Origin: Siphonodentalium dalli
Lineage: Eukaryota > Mollusca > Scaphopoda > Gadilida > Siphonodentaliidae
Direction of reading: 5' to 3'
DNA length: 64,000 nt
Assembly (NCBI GenBank): GCA_032622095.1
Contig: CP136068.1
Span: 53,962,025-54,026,024, forward strand
Every line of letters starts with the position of its first letter. Within the stretch, counting starts at the first letter, position 1. Of this stretch, positions 49,061 through 60,109 are shown piece by piece. Made by a program: the position numbers and the translations under genes. The notes beneath the pieces are model-generated. The model saw only the letters and a list, made by a program, of their open reading frames with translations, had not been told where the DNA came from and did not search any database.

Positions 49061-51189
49061 ATATCTCCTTCAAATATATCTTGGACACTGAAACTAATGG
49101 TTATAATTATAATTCTTGAAGAGGAGGAGGCCACAAGGCAGATAATCCGACTATGTCCATGAAACCCACCTGCTGAAGCAGAAAAGACCTGCATCCTGTA
49201 CCAAAAAGATTTCTTGGTAGACATGTGCCAAAAAATAGATCATTGTGTCCCATATGTAATAGTTCAGATAAACTCAAAAACAACTGAGCATCCTAAAAGG
49301 AAACACCACGTACTTCATGTGTCCTACTAGTAATGATCACAGGGTGAAGGTGTCCAGGATAAACATTGGTCATAGGCAAGGGGGATAACTCATTCATTCA
49401 TGTACCTAATAGGATAAAGGAACCTACCCCACCCCCCTCCTTAGAGGATGAAGCAGCACTAGCACGACATCCAGAGGATGCTGACTGGCCCACAATACAT
49501 GCAAAAGGTGCACCCAGGGGAAAACACGTTATGACATGATGAAATCCCAGTCCTTCGATCTTGAGGCGCGCAATTGCGCTTGCGCGCCTTGGCGCGCGCG
49601 GATCTAAAAACCAGCGAGTTATTAAATGCGTACGCCGAAAATTTCAAATGCGCGCCTCGGAAATTGCAACCAGTGAACGAGATTTTAACAAACAACACAG
49701 CAATGGTTAAACGCCGACAAGACTATTCACCATGTATCTTTCTCAGCAGGGATGACGTTGATTACGAACCTGGTAACAAAGATCAAAGCGGCGTCTTTCG
49801 CACTCAATGATTGGGGTGACACCTCATCACAACTGCTGCACGTGCGAGTTCCCGCAAAAAGCGTGTCAATTCATTGGCGGCCTCGTTTGATGTTTCGGCA
49901 TGCGGGATTCGCCGATTCATTTGAATATTAGATTAGGGTTTATACTGTATCATCATTCATGTCGGATAGTGATGGTGACACTGCCTAAAAGGGCAAAAGT
50001 GTGCAATCTTAAAAGCGCTAATTCTAAAGATAATATGTGACAAATTAGTCCCAGACAAGCTGTCGCGTGTGCTCACTGGGACGTAATTCACAGGTGTGAC
50101 ATTATTACTTTTAATTCACCGAGATATTAGGCCCATAAAAATAGCTATTCAATTCGGAATGGATGCTATTCAATTACAATAATTGACTAGCTATATACTA
50201 ATCAAAATTTTAAAAGTAGTTTGCTCCCTGGCAATCTGATTCCGGTAGCGATTCGGATTCCACTTCCGAGTTTGAAGCTTTAATCGAGTCTGATGAGCAT
50301 GCGCTCTCAGAGGCGGAAGTCGACTAATTACCGTGATCAGATTCACCGGGATTGTTGATGTTATTATCATGTGGACTATTGTATAATATAAACATGTTTT
50401 TATTTCTGTTTCTGTTGCCACACTTGGAATTATACGTGTGTATCATTATACTTGAGTTTGTATTTATTCAGTAATCATTTCATCGATGATAATTTGAATT
50501 GTGCTCCCTCAAAAAAGGCGCGCGCAAATCCCAAAAGCTCCGAGCGATATATCGCGCACCTACGTTTTCCAAATTCGAAGGACTGAAATCCTATGGTGTT
50601 AGGTGGTCACTGAAAGATACATCCCAAATCTAGAAGTAAAATTGAAAATGAGCGTAGTTCAGACGATAGTGTCTATGGAGCTGAACGGTCGATATTCATG
50701 ATATGTTCGGCGAAGTGAGTAGAGCGCCAATTTCCCCTGTGAGATATAGCACCCGCATACTAACTTATCAGGTTCACTCACACGATCAAGTCCATAATAC
50801 GTCTAGGTTTGTCTCATAAAAGCGGCCTAATTGTTGAATAAAAATCTAACAGATTAGAAGGCCAAAAAACTATAAAGACAGGTCTCAACAACACCTGGAA
50901 TACCCCGACGGGATAAGAACGGAGGTGAGAATTGAGGCGAAAGAAACTTATTCAGGAGCAGTTCCTGAATGCGGCACATAGCCAGAGCAATGCGATATGG
51001 CAGAAAGCAGACTGACCGAGGAAACCTCAGAGTACAAAGAATGAAGGTAATATTGTACAAAACACTCAGTCGAATGAATGCCACTTGTCGGCGACTAGGA
51101 ACAATGAGGTAGCCAAGGCAAGAAAGGGTTCGGAAAAACCGCTATGTGCCGTGACAGCATGAACCTGGATGGACTGAGACAGAACCAGC

Positions 51190-51680
51190 GGTAGATGCTG
51201 CAGAACCTCCATCGCTGCTCGTCGCTGCGAAGGTTGTGGGAGCCGCGACTACAAATAGAGGAGGCATGACCACCAACAGATTCCGAGCCTGCAGCGCAGG
51301 CTGTACCGAGTTGACAGAGGAAAATTCATTGTTGCCCATCTTGGAGAAGGTTGTGGAAGCCGCGACTACAAATAGAGGAGGCATGACCACCAACAGATTT
51401 CGAGCCTGCAGCGCAGGCTGTACCGAGTGGACAGAGGAAAATTCATTGTTTCCTGTCTCTGCGAACGTTGTGGAAGCCGCGACTACAAATAGAGGGGGCA
51501 TGACCACCAACAGACTCCGAGCCTGCAGCGCAGACTGTACCGAGTTTGGCAGAGGAAAATCCATTGTTGACCGTCTCTGCGAAGGTTGTGGAAGCCACGA
51601 CTACAAATAGAGGAGGCATGACCACTAACAGACCCTGAGCCTGCTGCGCAGGCTGTATCGTGTTGGCAGAGGAAAATCGT
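51190..51680. repeat. Tandem repeat in element C, 117-bp units, 4 copies
   Basis: Units contain GGTTGTGGAAGCCGCGACTA, CAAATAGAGGAGGCATGACC, CGAGCCTGCAGCGCAGGCTG and GACAGAGGAAAATTCATTG. 117 is 39 codons, so both strands stay open (124 codons plus, 140 minus). Related single copies flank the palindrome at about 51720-51830 and 54390-54480. Confidence 0.85.
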
Positions 51681-51982
51681 CACACGTTGGTTTTTGTTCT
51701 TGATATGTGGGCCCCATGCAGTCCTTCGGTTGTGGAAGACAGGCGTACTCAGGAGGCCGCGACCAATAAGGAGGAGGCATGTCTCGCAACCGACTCCAGC
51801 GGAGGCTCCATGTGAATGGAGGAAACAAGAGAATGGCGCTGTTTGTTCTTCCTTTTTCTGTGCTGTTAGTATCGTGCTGGTAATAGTCCAGTGCATTTAT
51901 GGTTTTACCCAGAACTAATTGCAACAGAATTTTTTTTTGCTGGAATTGGTACATATACCCTCCGTAAATAACATAATAAAAA

Positions 51983-54062
51983 TTGGCATAAATCGGAAAA
52001 AGAGAAATTAGTGAATTTCGTGAAAAAACAATTGGGAAAATTTGGTAAAATCATCAATATATGGATTTTCATGAATGTATATACAAAATTCAAATTTACA
52101 AGTCCTACAAATATCATGCCTATTTTGTCGACCACATTTTCCTGAATCCAGAACTGGAAACCATTCCCAGATTCCTTAAGTATTTTTCGAGTTGTGTGTT
52201 TTCAAAAACGCGAGTTTACCTGATTTTGGAGCCTTAATTTCGCAGAATGAGCCAAATGCCGTATTATATGGTTAATTATTTAAAAAACTAGTGCCAAATT
52301 AATGACTTTTTCACTGTTTTAGTAATTTCCTCACTAGATTAAACACAAAATATGATTAATATGTGCATCTATGAATAAGGAGAATAAAATATTCTCAAAC
52401 TAAATGTGTGTTCCATTGTATGGACTTAGCCAAATTTGCCTTGACACAGAATTTGTGTGATGAAATGCCATATTTGAGGTCATGTAACTCAATAAATTAA
52501 TATCCATATGCTCTGCTTTTCTCATAACATTGTGAGAATACTAGATTGAAGAAATTGTGAAGTAATTTCCAAATACATTGGTGAAGAAAATAAAATTATG
52601 GTCCTATGAACTCTTAGTCTAGCCTCTTTTCCGAAAATGCTATTGTGGGGCGTTTTTGTCTATTTTAAAAGGATTTTAGGCATATTCAGAATAATTAACG
52701 AAAGTTTATTGTGTAAAATGATGTGATCTGTGTCCTCTTAAATCATTTTTTTTGTTGAGAAAATAGCATTTCAATGGTTATACCAATGAATGTCACTGGA
52801 TTTCACTCATCATTATGGAAAATTTGAACGGCAGAACAATGGGGTAGGGGAAAGCATATCAACAAAAACTTCAAAATTATGCATCTTGAAGCATAAAACT
52901 TTATATTAACAGCTTCTGCTTACATGGTTCTTTCATGCATAATTTCATATTTCCTTTGTTTATGTTTATTGACAGAGCTATGTCATAATTTGGCAGTGAA
53001 ATGTCAAATTGGCATTTTGAGATTGTTTTTATACAACATAACCATAAAATTCTAAATCAACGTCGGATAAAGTATTAAGCAGTTTATAATGCAACAGGAA
53101 TGTACACAAACTGGAAGAAAACAACATTGTGTCTGAAATGGCTGTAATTTGGTGATAAGATTGCATTTTGTGATTTTTCCTACCCCTATACCAACGTTAA
53201 AATTTGGAGTCAGTTTCCTGAAAAATGAAAGAAATCTAGTGACATACTATGGCATAACCAATGTAAGGCTAACTGTTTATCACTTAAGTGTTGTGGGAGG
53301 AAAGTTCAAATAATTTTACACATTAAAACACCCATTGTTTTTTGTTTTTATGGCCCAAAACCTTTTAGAATGGACAAAAAAGCCTCAAACTGGCATCTTT
53401 GGAAACAAGCTAAGACTAAGTATTCAAAGGGCCATACGTTGATTTTCTTAAATAATGTCCTGTTAATACCTTTACAATTTGTTCAATCCAACATACTTAA
53501 AAGGTTATAAGAAACGCATGGCATATGGGTATTAAATTATTGAGTTACATGACCTCAAATATTGCATTTCATCACACACGTTCAGTGTCAGAGGCAAAAT
53601 TGGCTTAGTCCATACAATGGAACACACATTTTGTTTGAGAATATAATCTTCTTCTTAATTATAGATGCACATATTAATCATATTTTGTGTTTAATCTAGT
53701 GAGGAAATTACTAAAACAGTGAAAAATCCCTTCAGTTTGCTCTATTTAAAAAAAATAATTAATCATAAATAAGGCATTTTGGCTCATTCTTCGAAAGTGA
53801 GGCCCCGAAAATGGGCCGAAATCAGGTAAACTTGCATTTTTGAAGGCACACAGCTCGAAAAATACGTAATGAATCTGGGACTGGTTTTCAGTACTGGGTT
53901 CAGGAAACTGAGGACGACACAATACACATCATATTTGTAGGATTTGTGAATTTGATTGTTTTTATAAACATCCATGAAAATCCATAAATTGATGATATGA
54001 CCAAATTTCCCCAAATTTATTTCACGAAATTCACCAATTTCCCTTTTTCCGATTTTTGCCTG
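51983..54062. repeat. 2.1-kb imperfect palindrome inside element C
   Basis: The left half (51983 to about 53010) and the right half (about 53040 to 54062) are reverse complements at roughly 70-75 percent by eye, with landmarks such as GATTAAACACAAAATATGAT / ATCATATTTTGTGTTTAATC, GTGTGTTCCATTGTATGGAC / its complement, and ACTCAATAA...GAGTTACATGACCTCA. Pairing continues through 52560-53000 against 53040-53480. Looks like a foldback element or an old inverted duplication nested in C. Confidence 0.75.
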
Positions 54063-54485
54063 TACAAAGCAAGGCCACACTGGTGGAGGAAAGAACACAG
54101 GTGAATAATAGGGATACATACCCACCCCAAAACTGGGAGGGACGGATGCCGGAAAGACGTTGACGAATGGAGAACAGGTCAGAACCCGTGCGGTCAAATC
54201 CCCTGGAGTGGAAGCAGTGGCAGTTGACACATTGAACTGCGTAGGCAGGTAATGTGCTAAACGGACCACTGATGTGGTATAGCTGTAGCAAGTGGCCGGC
54301 TGGTGCAGCGATGGTGCGAACCCGGCGGAACCGGAGGCAGGACCAAGGGCAGCTGCACTTGGACCACCATCGCTGCCCTTCTCTGCGGGGGCTATGGACG
54401 CTGCGACCCTGAGGGAGGAGGCATGTCCACCAACCAACTCCAGCGGAGTCTCCAAGTTAATGGAGGATGCAAGAGAAGGTGCCAC
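53784..54485 (-). other. Longest open frame in window (233 codons), unassigned
   Basis: Begins MAPSLASSINLETPLELVGG, with a Pro/Ala/Ser-rich middle (MYPYYSPVFFPPPVWPCF), then a stretch encoded by the right arm of the palindrome. It resembles no family I know. Its first third is related to the 117-bp repeats (VGGHASS versus VVMPPLF type readings). The left palindrome arm, read on plus, gives a similar peptide (KSYKYHAYF versus KSYKYDVYC) but with a stop. Most likely chance openness of repeat DNA; a decayed element protein is possible. Confidence 0.2.
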
Positions 54486-54497
54486 GTCAGCAGAGGT

Positions 54498-55136
54498 GCC
54501 ACGATCATTGAACTTGATAATCGATAGTCAATACTAGATTAGAATCGATGAAGCGTATCTAATAGCAAGGACAGAGGAAGTAGTGCATAATATTCACATG
54601 TGCATAATTTGTATCAGAAACCACAGAGACTGTCCTTCCCATGACAAAAAATATAGTTTCGTTGATTAGAAGGGTGTAATTGCACCGGTAATATAATTGT
54701 AAGTTGGGGTTATCTCAAATCAAAGGTCATTGTGTGATATACCCAAGTCCACTGACAATTTCACATGCCCATAAATTAACGGAGATGGGAAATGTGCTAA
54801 ATATATCTTCGCATATTTTAATATTGATGGTGACCAGGTGGACAAGTGCAAATGGTGAATACCCGTGAATAGAAAATTGCGAGAGCAATCGTTACTGACT
54901 CGTGGGAAGGAAAGCCGGTAATTAGTAATGAGCACAATGCGTTACCAATATCTTTGCGCGATCAATGATCGTTAACCTGTCCGTTGGATATTAAACTGTA
55001 AAACAGGGTATCCAAATATGTCCGTTACTTTTCGACATCCGAAATAAAGAACTCAGAGTAATCGCAGCCGAAAATGGTCATCGAATATCGGCCGTATCAA
55101 CATTTCATCGATTATACGCTTAATCGTGGCACCCCT
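54498..55136. mobile_element. hAT-like remnant nested in element C
   Basis: Ends AGAGGTGCCACGATCATTGA and TTAATCGTGGCACCCCTA with internal AATCGAT clusters. Same tip type as 44400-45292. I could not find a convincing 8-bp duplication, so one edge may be eroded. No transposase. Confidence 0.5.
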
Positions 55137-56374
55137 ACCTGTCGGAGGGAAATAACATTACGAAGTTTTCATCGGAAAAGCATTGAGCCTTATGTTCAAT
55201 GTAGAGAGAAGAGGCAAGCCACACTGTGGCTATTTTATCTAGCATCCGTGAGGAAAATTATTGTAATGTAAAATATTGTAAATTATTACTTCCAATACAT
55301 TTGGATAGGATTTTGTCAGGGACCAAACTCCAAACTGGAGCTTAGTGGAGACGACAACACGATATTGCATCCGGTGCAGTGTTAAAAAACCCCGATGAGA
55401 ACCCGAAAGACTCGAAAGAGCATCGGTTTGTTTTATTGAGTATTGTTTTATGCAAACAAAAACGATATTTGTTCGAAGTGATTCTCGTAAATAAAACAAA
55501 ATTGAAATATTTGTTAATGAAAATATCCACCCACGGACTACTGTCATTAATAAGACAGTATTGTAGAATAAAAGATTGTTGAACAATTGTAAAACTAAAT
55601 TGCGAAAATTGGAAAACACGTGCGTAGTGCACGAAATTAGGCAACTGCGTGTTGTCGTTCGCAATAGCATAAAGAGAAACGTTCATGAGAAATGAACAGA
55701 TAAAAAATGCGACTTATCTTGCGTCTAGAAGAATTTAAAATGAATGAGGTCTTGTCTTTCCATCGCTGTTATAGTGAAAGGACTCGCATGATTGGTCCAA
55801 AGAATATATCGCCATTAATTGGCATTTGACAAGTGCGCGTACTCGAGGTATTGCGTACCGATTTTTTTTTTTACGACTTATAGATTTCTTGCAAGCAAGA
55901 ATATATAACCATTAGTTTCAGTGTCCAAGATATATTTGATGGAGATATGACTCGTTCCCATCTACACGTAAATGTCAACATTCATGACAAATTTCATAAA
56001 GATCAGACCAAAGATACGACCTTAGCCCGCGCCAAAGGAAATTGTTGACGGACACACGGACGACGGATGCCAACCCATGGCAATAGCTCAAACTTACAAA
56101 GTAAGTTGAGCTAATAAACCAAGCAATAAGAAGTTTAAATATTTTTATGAATATAGGGAAAAAGTTGTATGATGGGGTTCGTAAATTGATGTTTCCTATT
56201 ATGCCTGTTGCCTATTATGATTTAAAACACACAAAGAGCTTTAATTAACTCTTATATGTTGTATATTTATGTCATCTGTGTATTATATCAATTGTTTGGA
56301 TTTGGAAATAAAAATATGTTTACATCAAAGAGCTTTAATTGATACATGTCATACATATATCTTCGGATACTTAC

Positions 56375-56457
56375 CACGCAGCAGTTTTGATTGCATTTAT
56401 GCCGACCACAATGTTTTTTCTTGTTGCACCTCTTATCACAAGTGAACGGCTTATCAC
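56375..56457 (-). CDS. NFX1: NFX1 exon: NF-X1 zinc finger
   Basis: 83 nt, acceptor tttttccccctag, donor TGCGTG|gtaagt. It encodes [18 protein letters not shown] and then [10 protein letters not shown]. The run of Cys-Lys-rich residues ending in CCV is a recognisable landmark of the NFX1 cysteine-rich region. The finger is completed after an intron of about 9.4 kb by the exon at 47007 ([11 protein letters not shown]). That intron contains a tandem-repeat element with composite element C nested inside it. Confidence 0.92.
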
Positions 56458-56808
56458 CTAGGGGGAAAAACAGGAAATTCTATCCTAGTCATTTAACCAT
56501 TCATACAATATTTTAAATTCTTATAAGTTTATTAATGACTACATGGTACTGTAAAGAGGGATTATATAAAGCGACTCCCCATCTGATCCATTCTAGATTG
56601 TATACTGTATGTAGCTATTTATTTTAGTGACCTTAAACTAATGTCTCATATATCATGTCCATGTATACAGTAAAACTGAAGTCATTTAAATGTTCACTCG
56701 AAGTCCTCAGTCACATATTGGTACAGATGCCCAAAATCTCAGGTCACCAATGATACTTTCAATATTGATTGTCCGATGTAGATATTGTGCTTACAAATTA
56801 TAACTCAC

Positions 56809-56940
56809 CATATAAGGCCTTTGCCTCTTGACACAAAAACTCTCGATCTATGTTTCCACATCTACAATTGATTGTTGTCATCCCATCACACGTGTCACAC
56901 TCTCCCTCGTGACATGTCTTCTTACATCTGTGCTCGTTTC
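56809..56940 (-). CDS. NFX1: NFX1 exon: NF-X1 zinc finger
   Basis: 132 nt, acceptor ggtttgcag, donor TTATATG|gtgagt. The reading frame gives NEHRCKKTCHEGECDTC, a complete NF-X1 finger core, then MTTINCRCGNIDREFLCQE, the cysteine-bearing spacer that normally separates fingers. The finger starts in the previous exon, so its histidine-cysteine half lies here. Element D occupies most of the intron between this exon and 63049. The phase is 2 nt of a split codon at the start and 1 nt left over at the end, matching both neighbours. Confidence 0.93.
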
Positions 56941-57411
56941 CTGCAAACCGCCAGAACAGACAACATCTTGATAAATAAAGAACTCAGAACAAAGATGCTA
57001 CTTAATGTTTTGTGTGTTTTTTTATGCACAAATTAAATAATACAACAACAAAAATAATAAGTTGTTAACTCATTCACTCTACTCCATGTTATGTCAGTGT
57101 CTCATAAAAGACAAATTTTCCAACTCTGTAGGCATCTAATGCATCATTGCAGCTGTCTTCTTCTACCCGCAAAATAAATATCTTAATTGAATGCTACATT
57201 GATTTTTTGTGCGGAGTTCAATCTGATTTATAGTAATAGCAATTGAATGTTCTAAACTTTACTGTATAAACTAAAAGCAACAAAGTGACTGTTATCTAAA
57301 ATGATATGTCTCTTAATTAGGCATGAAATGCATACTTTTAATTTTGTGGCCTATTACTGGCAGAAAATGTACTATTGTGTTATATGATATGCATTTTATT
57401 TAGGGATGAAA

Positions 57412-57736
57412 CAATATTTTCCTAAATAAGTAAAATATATATCTCCTAGAAGTATCTTGCCCACTGAACTATATGGTATATTATCCCAAGTAGGAGGGGT
57501 TAACTCTCTGAGTTGAAAAAAACGTACGAAATTCTATGGTACATATCTTCTGTCATGTTCATGACCCGTGTAATCACGTGATTTCTGACACGTAGTGAAG
57601 GAATCGCCATATTTTTTATCCCCAGTAGGATATTCCTCGTGAGCGGGGTGGGTGCGAAACCCTGGGAGGGAGCTCAGCGTTCAGTGGGCAAGATACTTCT
57701 AGGAGATATATATTTTACTTATTTAGGAAAATATTG
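57412..57736. repeat. Left hairpin module of element D
   Basis: Arms of about 57 bp start CAATATTTTCCTAAATAAGT and end in its exact inverse at 57736. GCGGGGTGGGTGCGAAACCC lies before the inner arm, equivalent to the G-rich block of A-C. Confidence 0.8.
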
Positions 57737-58157
57737 TATCTCTGTCAAAGGTATCTTGCCCACTGAACTATATGGTAAAGCATAGAATTTTCTAACAGGT
57801 GGAGGCCACGAGGAAACAAAAACACCGCTATGCATCTGAATCAAAGAACTGGATTGACCTGATAACCTACAATATATACATATACATTGCACAGACATAT
57901 AGATATATATGTATATACATATATATAAATATATACACACATGCACAATAGGACCATAAGCCAATGTAATATTCCATCCTAAAACTAATACCTGTCAGCA
58001 AGCTCAAACGAACAAAAAGTGGCCACTTAAGAGTTTAAGACCCCTGCAAGTAAAGTAAATAGCTTCAGAAGACATGGAGATGGATACGACATTCGCATCG
58101 GAACTTAGGGCTAATAATGTATCAGCCGAGTACTTGCCGGGAAAGGTACAGGTAACA

Positions 58158-58186
58158 CCCCCCCCCCCCCCCCCCCCCCCCCCCCC
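58158..58186 (+). repeat. Long C tract of element D
   Basis: About 29 consecutive C after GGTAACA. Length likely polymorphic or assembly-sensitive. It is about 420 bp from the second tip; A and B have theirs about 205-215 bp from it. Confidence 0.8.
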
Positions 58187-60109
58187 GAAAGGGGAGAAGC
58201 ATCCATGTTCTAAGGAAATAGAAATAGAAAAATACCCGTTGACAAGAAATCCCCAACCGGGTATTATAAACCCAGGGATGGCTAAATACTAATACCGCAC
58301 CTAACAGGCTAACCCAGGCAGCAAAAGCCGCAAGTAATAACGAAGACCCCCCTTCAAAAACAATAGAACCAACCCCCGAACCAAATCTTGAGTGGGTTGG
58401 GCCGTGTCCCAGTACACGATGAGAGCCCGATGAAAAACCAGCTGCAAGCTCCCAAGAAAGGGCCCGACACCAACTACTTGGAGACATGCCATTGTCGATA
58501 AGGAGGAGGTATCATTGACCAATAGTCTGACCGGGAAGCGAATGGGTATTACACAGACATACGTTGCAAGGCTCAGGCCGTATGAAGAACATGGCTCAGA
58601 ATTGGAGTTTCACAGCAGAAAACTTAGTTTGAAGCCTGGAGTTAGAGATATGACCGACTAAGATGCAATAAGCCATGTCATTTTTCCCTGATGACATTCC
58701 CAAATGTGGAAATGCCCACCTACACAGTTAAACCCAACTGACCAATCACAGGCTACTGAATCCATGACAGAAAGGCAGCCAGGAACCGAAATTCCAATGT
58801 CGTTAAGGTGGAAATCCACAAAAACAAAAATTGGACTAACGATGCATCAGGATTGTGGCACAAGCCCAAACCAGCAGAAACTGACGGCAGGTATGTAATG
58901 AAAAGCAGACCAAGGGCCACCGCGCCCCAACTGTTCGAGCTCTGCTGACTGGTCCCCGACGAGTCGATGGCGCAAGATATCCCTTCTGGTAAGGATGGGG
59001 TGCCCTTTCAATGGGACCCTGTTCCGGAGACAACCATCGCCCGAAGTGCGAATCGAGAGGGCGGATCATATGATCTGGCATCCGACACCCAATGCTAATG
59101 AATCTCGCACGAGGAGAAGCATCTGGCAAGAATTTTCATCCGGCTTTATGAAGTGTGCCCAACACGATTCATATGCTGCCCCACAGGTGCAACATTATCC
59201 TGCATTGGCAATCGCTGAGGTCAGCAAAGGACCTGGCTTAGTATGTTAAATGAGCACTAGGCGAATCAAGCACTATCAGGGAAAACAAAACCATTATGTA
59301 CCGACAACCGAGCCCATAAGAAGAATGACGTATTAGACGCAAAGGCCGATATCACAAAAGCCATTTCGTTCTTCTTTTCCATGCTGCTAATACGCCGTGT
59401 TGCCCATTAAGCCCGAGTGGGGTGCTGAACTAGACCTCATGTCAACAGTGTTCTGAAATTGAGCATATGTCGAACCATGGATAATGGACTCATCTATGTA
59501 TGACTGGACAACAAAAGTGAAATCCATGTTGAGTTAGCACTGAAAGCAACCTGAAGACAAAATATATGTCATTCGTATCTATTACGGAAACACAGCGAGG
59601 TCGGAGATAAAGCATGTATGCTTGTTTATCTCTGATTCTTGCGTCCCAAATCGAGATGTAAATATTTACCCTATCGAGCACCCGAACCAGTCCAGAACAC
59701 GTCTTAAAAGTCAGGAAAATGAAAGGGCGAGAGTCATATACTAATCTAGTGATATGAATGACTATAGACATTCTCCATCAAAGCCCGTGACCATGAAAGA
59801 GCTGGATGGAACATGGAAAGAAGCAACAACTTATAAAGTAAGAAGTTGAACACATCCCAACCCGAGAACAGTAAAATGGTTGAATACCTCTCAGGATGGT
59901 CGAACCCAGGTCGCCAAGTGTGCAGTCCGATGGCATAACCACCCAGCTCTGACGACGTTAGGCAGGGTACAAATTGACCGGCATCACAGGGCAAGTTGCT
60001 ACCCAAATGCTAACAAAAGCCATGCAACTTGGATCCTATTTCCTCATTTGACTGTCCTAGGGTATGCCAACAGTCGTCCCGTAGTATCCGACTTGGAGTC
60101 CCTGTTGAT

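Larger units (their letters stand above)
48688..55948 (+). mobile_element. Composite element C
   Basis: 7.3 kb, the largest of the four. Outer left tip GTATCTCCTATGATAAATAT-CTTGGACACTG; its inverse at 49005-49060 closes the left module. The second tip ATATCTCCTTCAAATATATC begins near 49060 and is matched by the right end ATCTCCATCAAATATATC (inverted, 55926-55948). Long terminal repeats of about 200 bp: 48731-48927 and inverted 55734-55931. The conserved GCGGGGCGGGAATG block and GAGGAGGAGGCCACAAGG motif stand where A, B and D have theirs. The body carries 117-bp tandem units, a 2.1-kb palindrome and a hAT-like insertion. Target duplication appears to be only AT. Confidence 0.8.
48033..56111. 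mobile_element. Tandem-repeat element (copy 2), split by element C
   Basis: Starts AATGACACTGTAGCTCAACT like copy 1 at 29989 and ends with AAGTAAGTTGAGCTAA at 56111. The left part (48033-48687) has four units with CAAAATGGCC, GACCCCAAAATGACTCG, TTCCCATCTAGAGGTC; the right part (55949-56111) resumes GACTCGTTCCCATCTACA in register. Rejoining the two sides restores one unit, which fixes the insertion point of C. Confidence 0.75.

Noticed and set aside
51142-51610. 140-codon minus and 124-codon plus frames
   Set aside because: The 117-bp repeat is a multiple of three, so openness on both strands is expected without coding.
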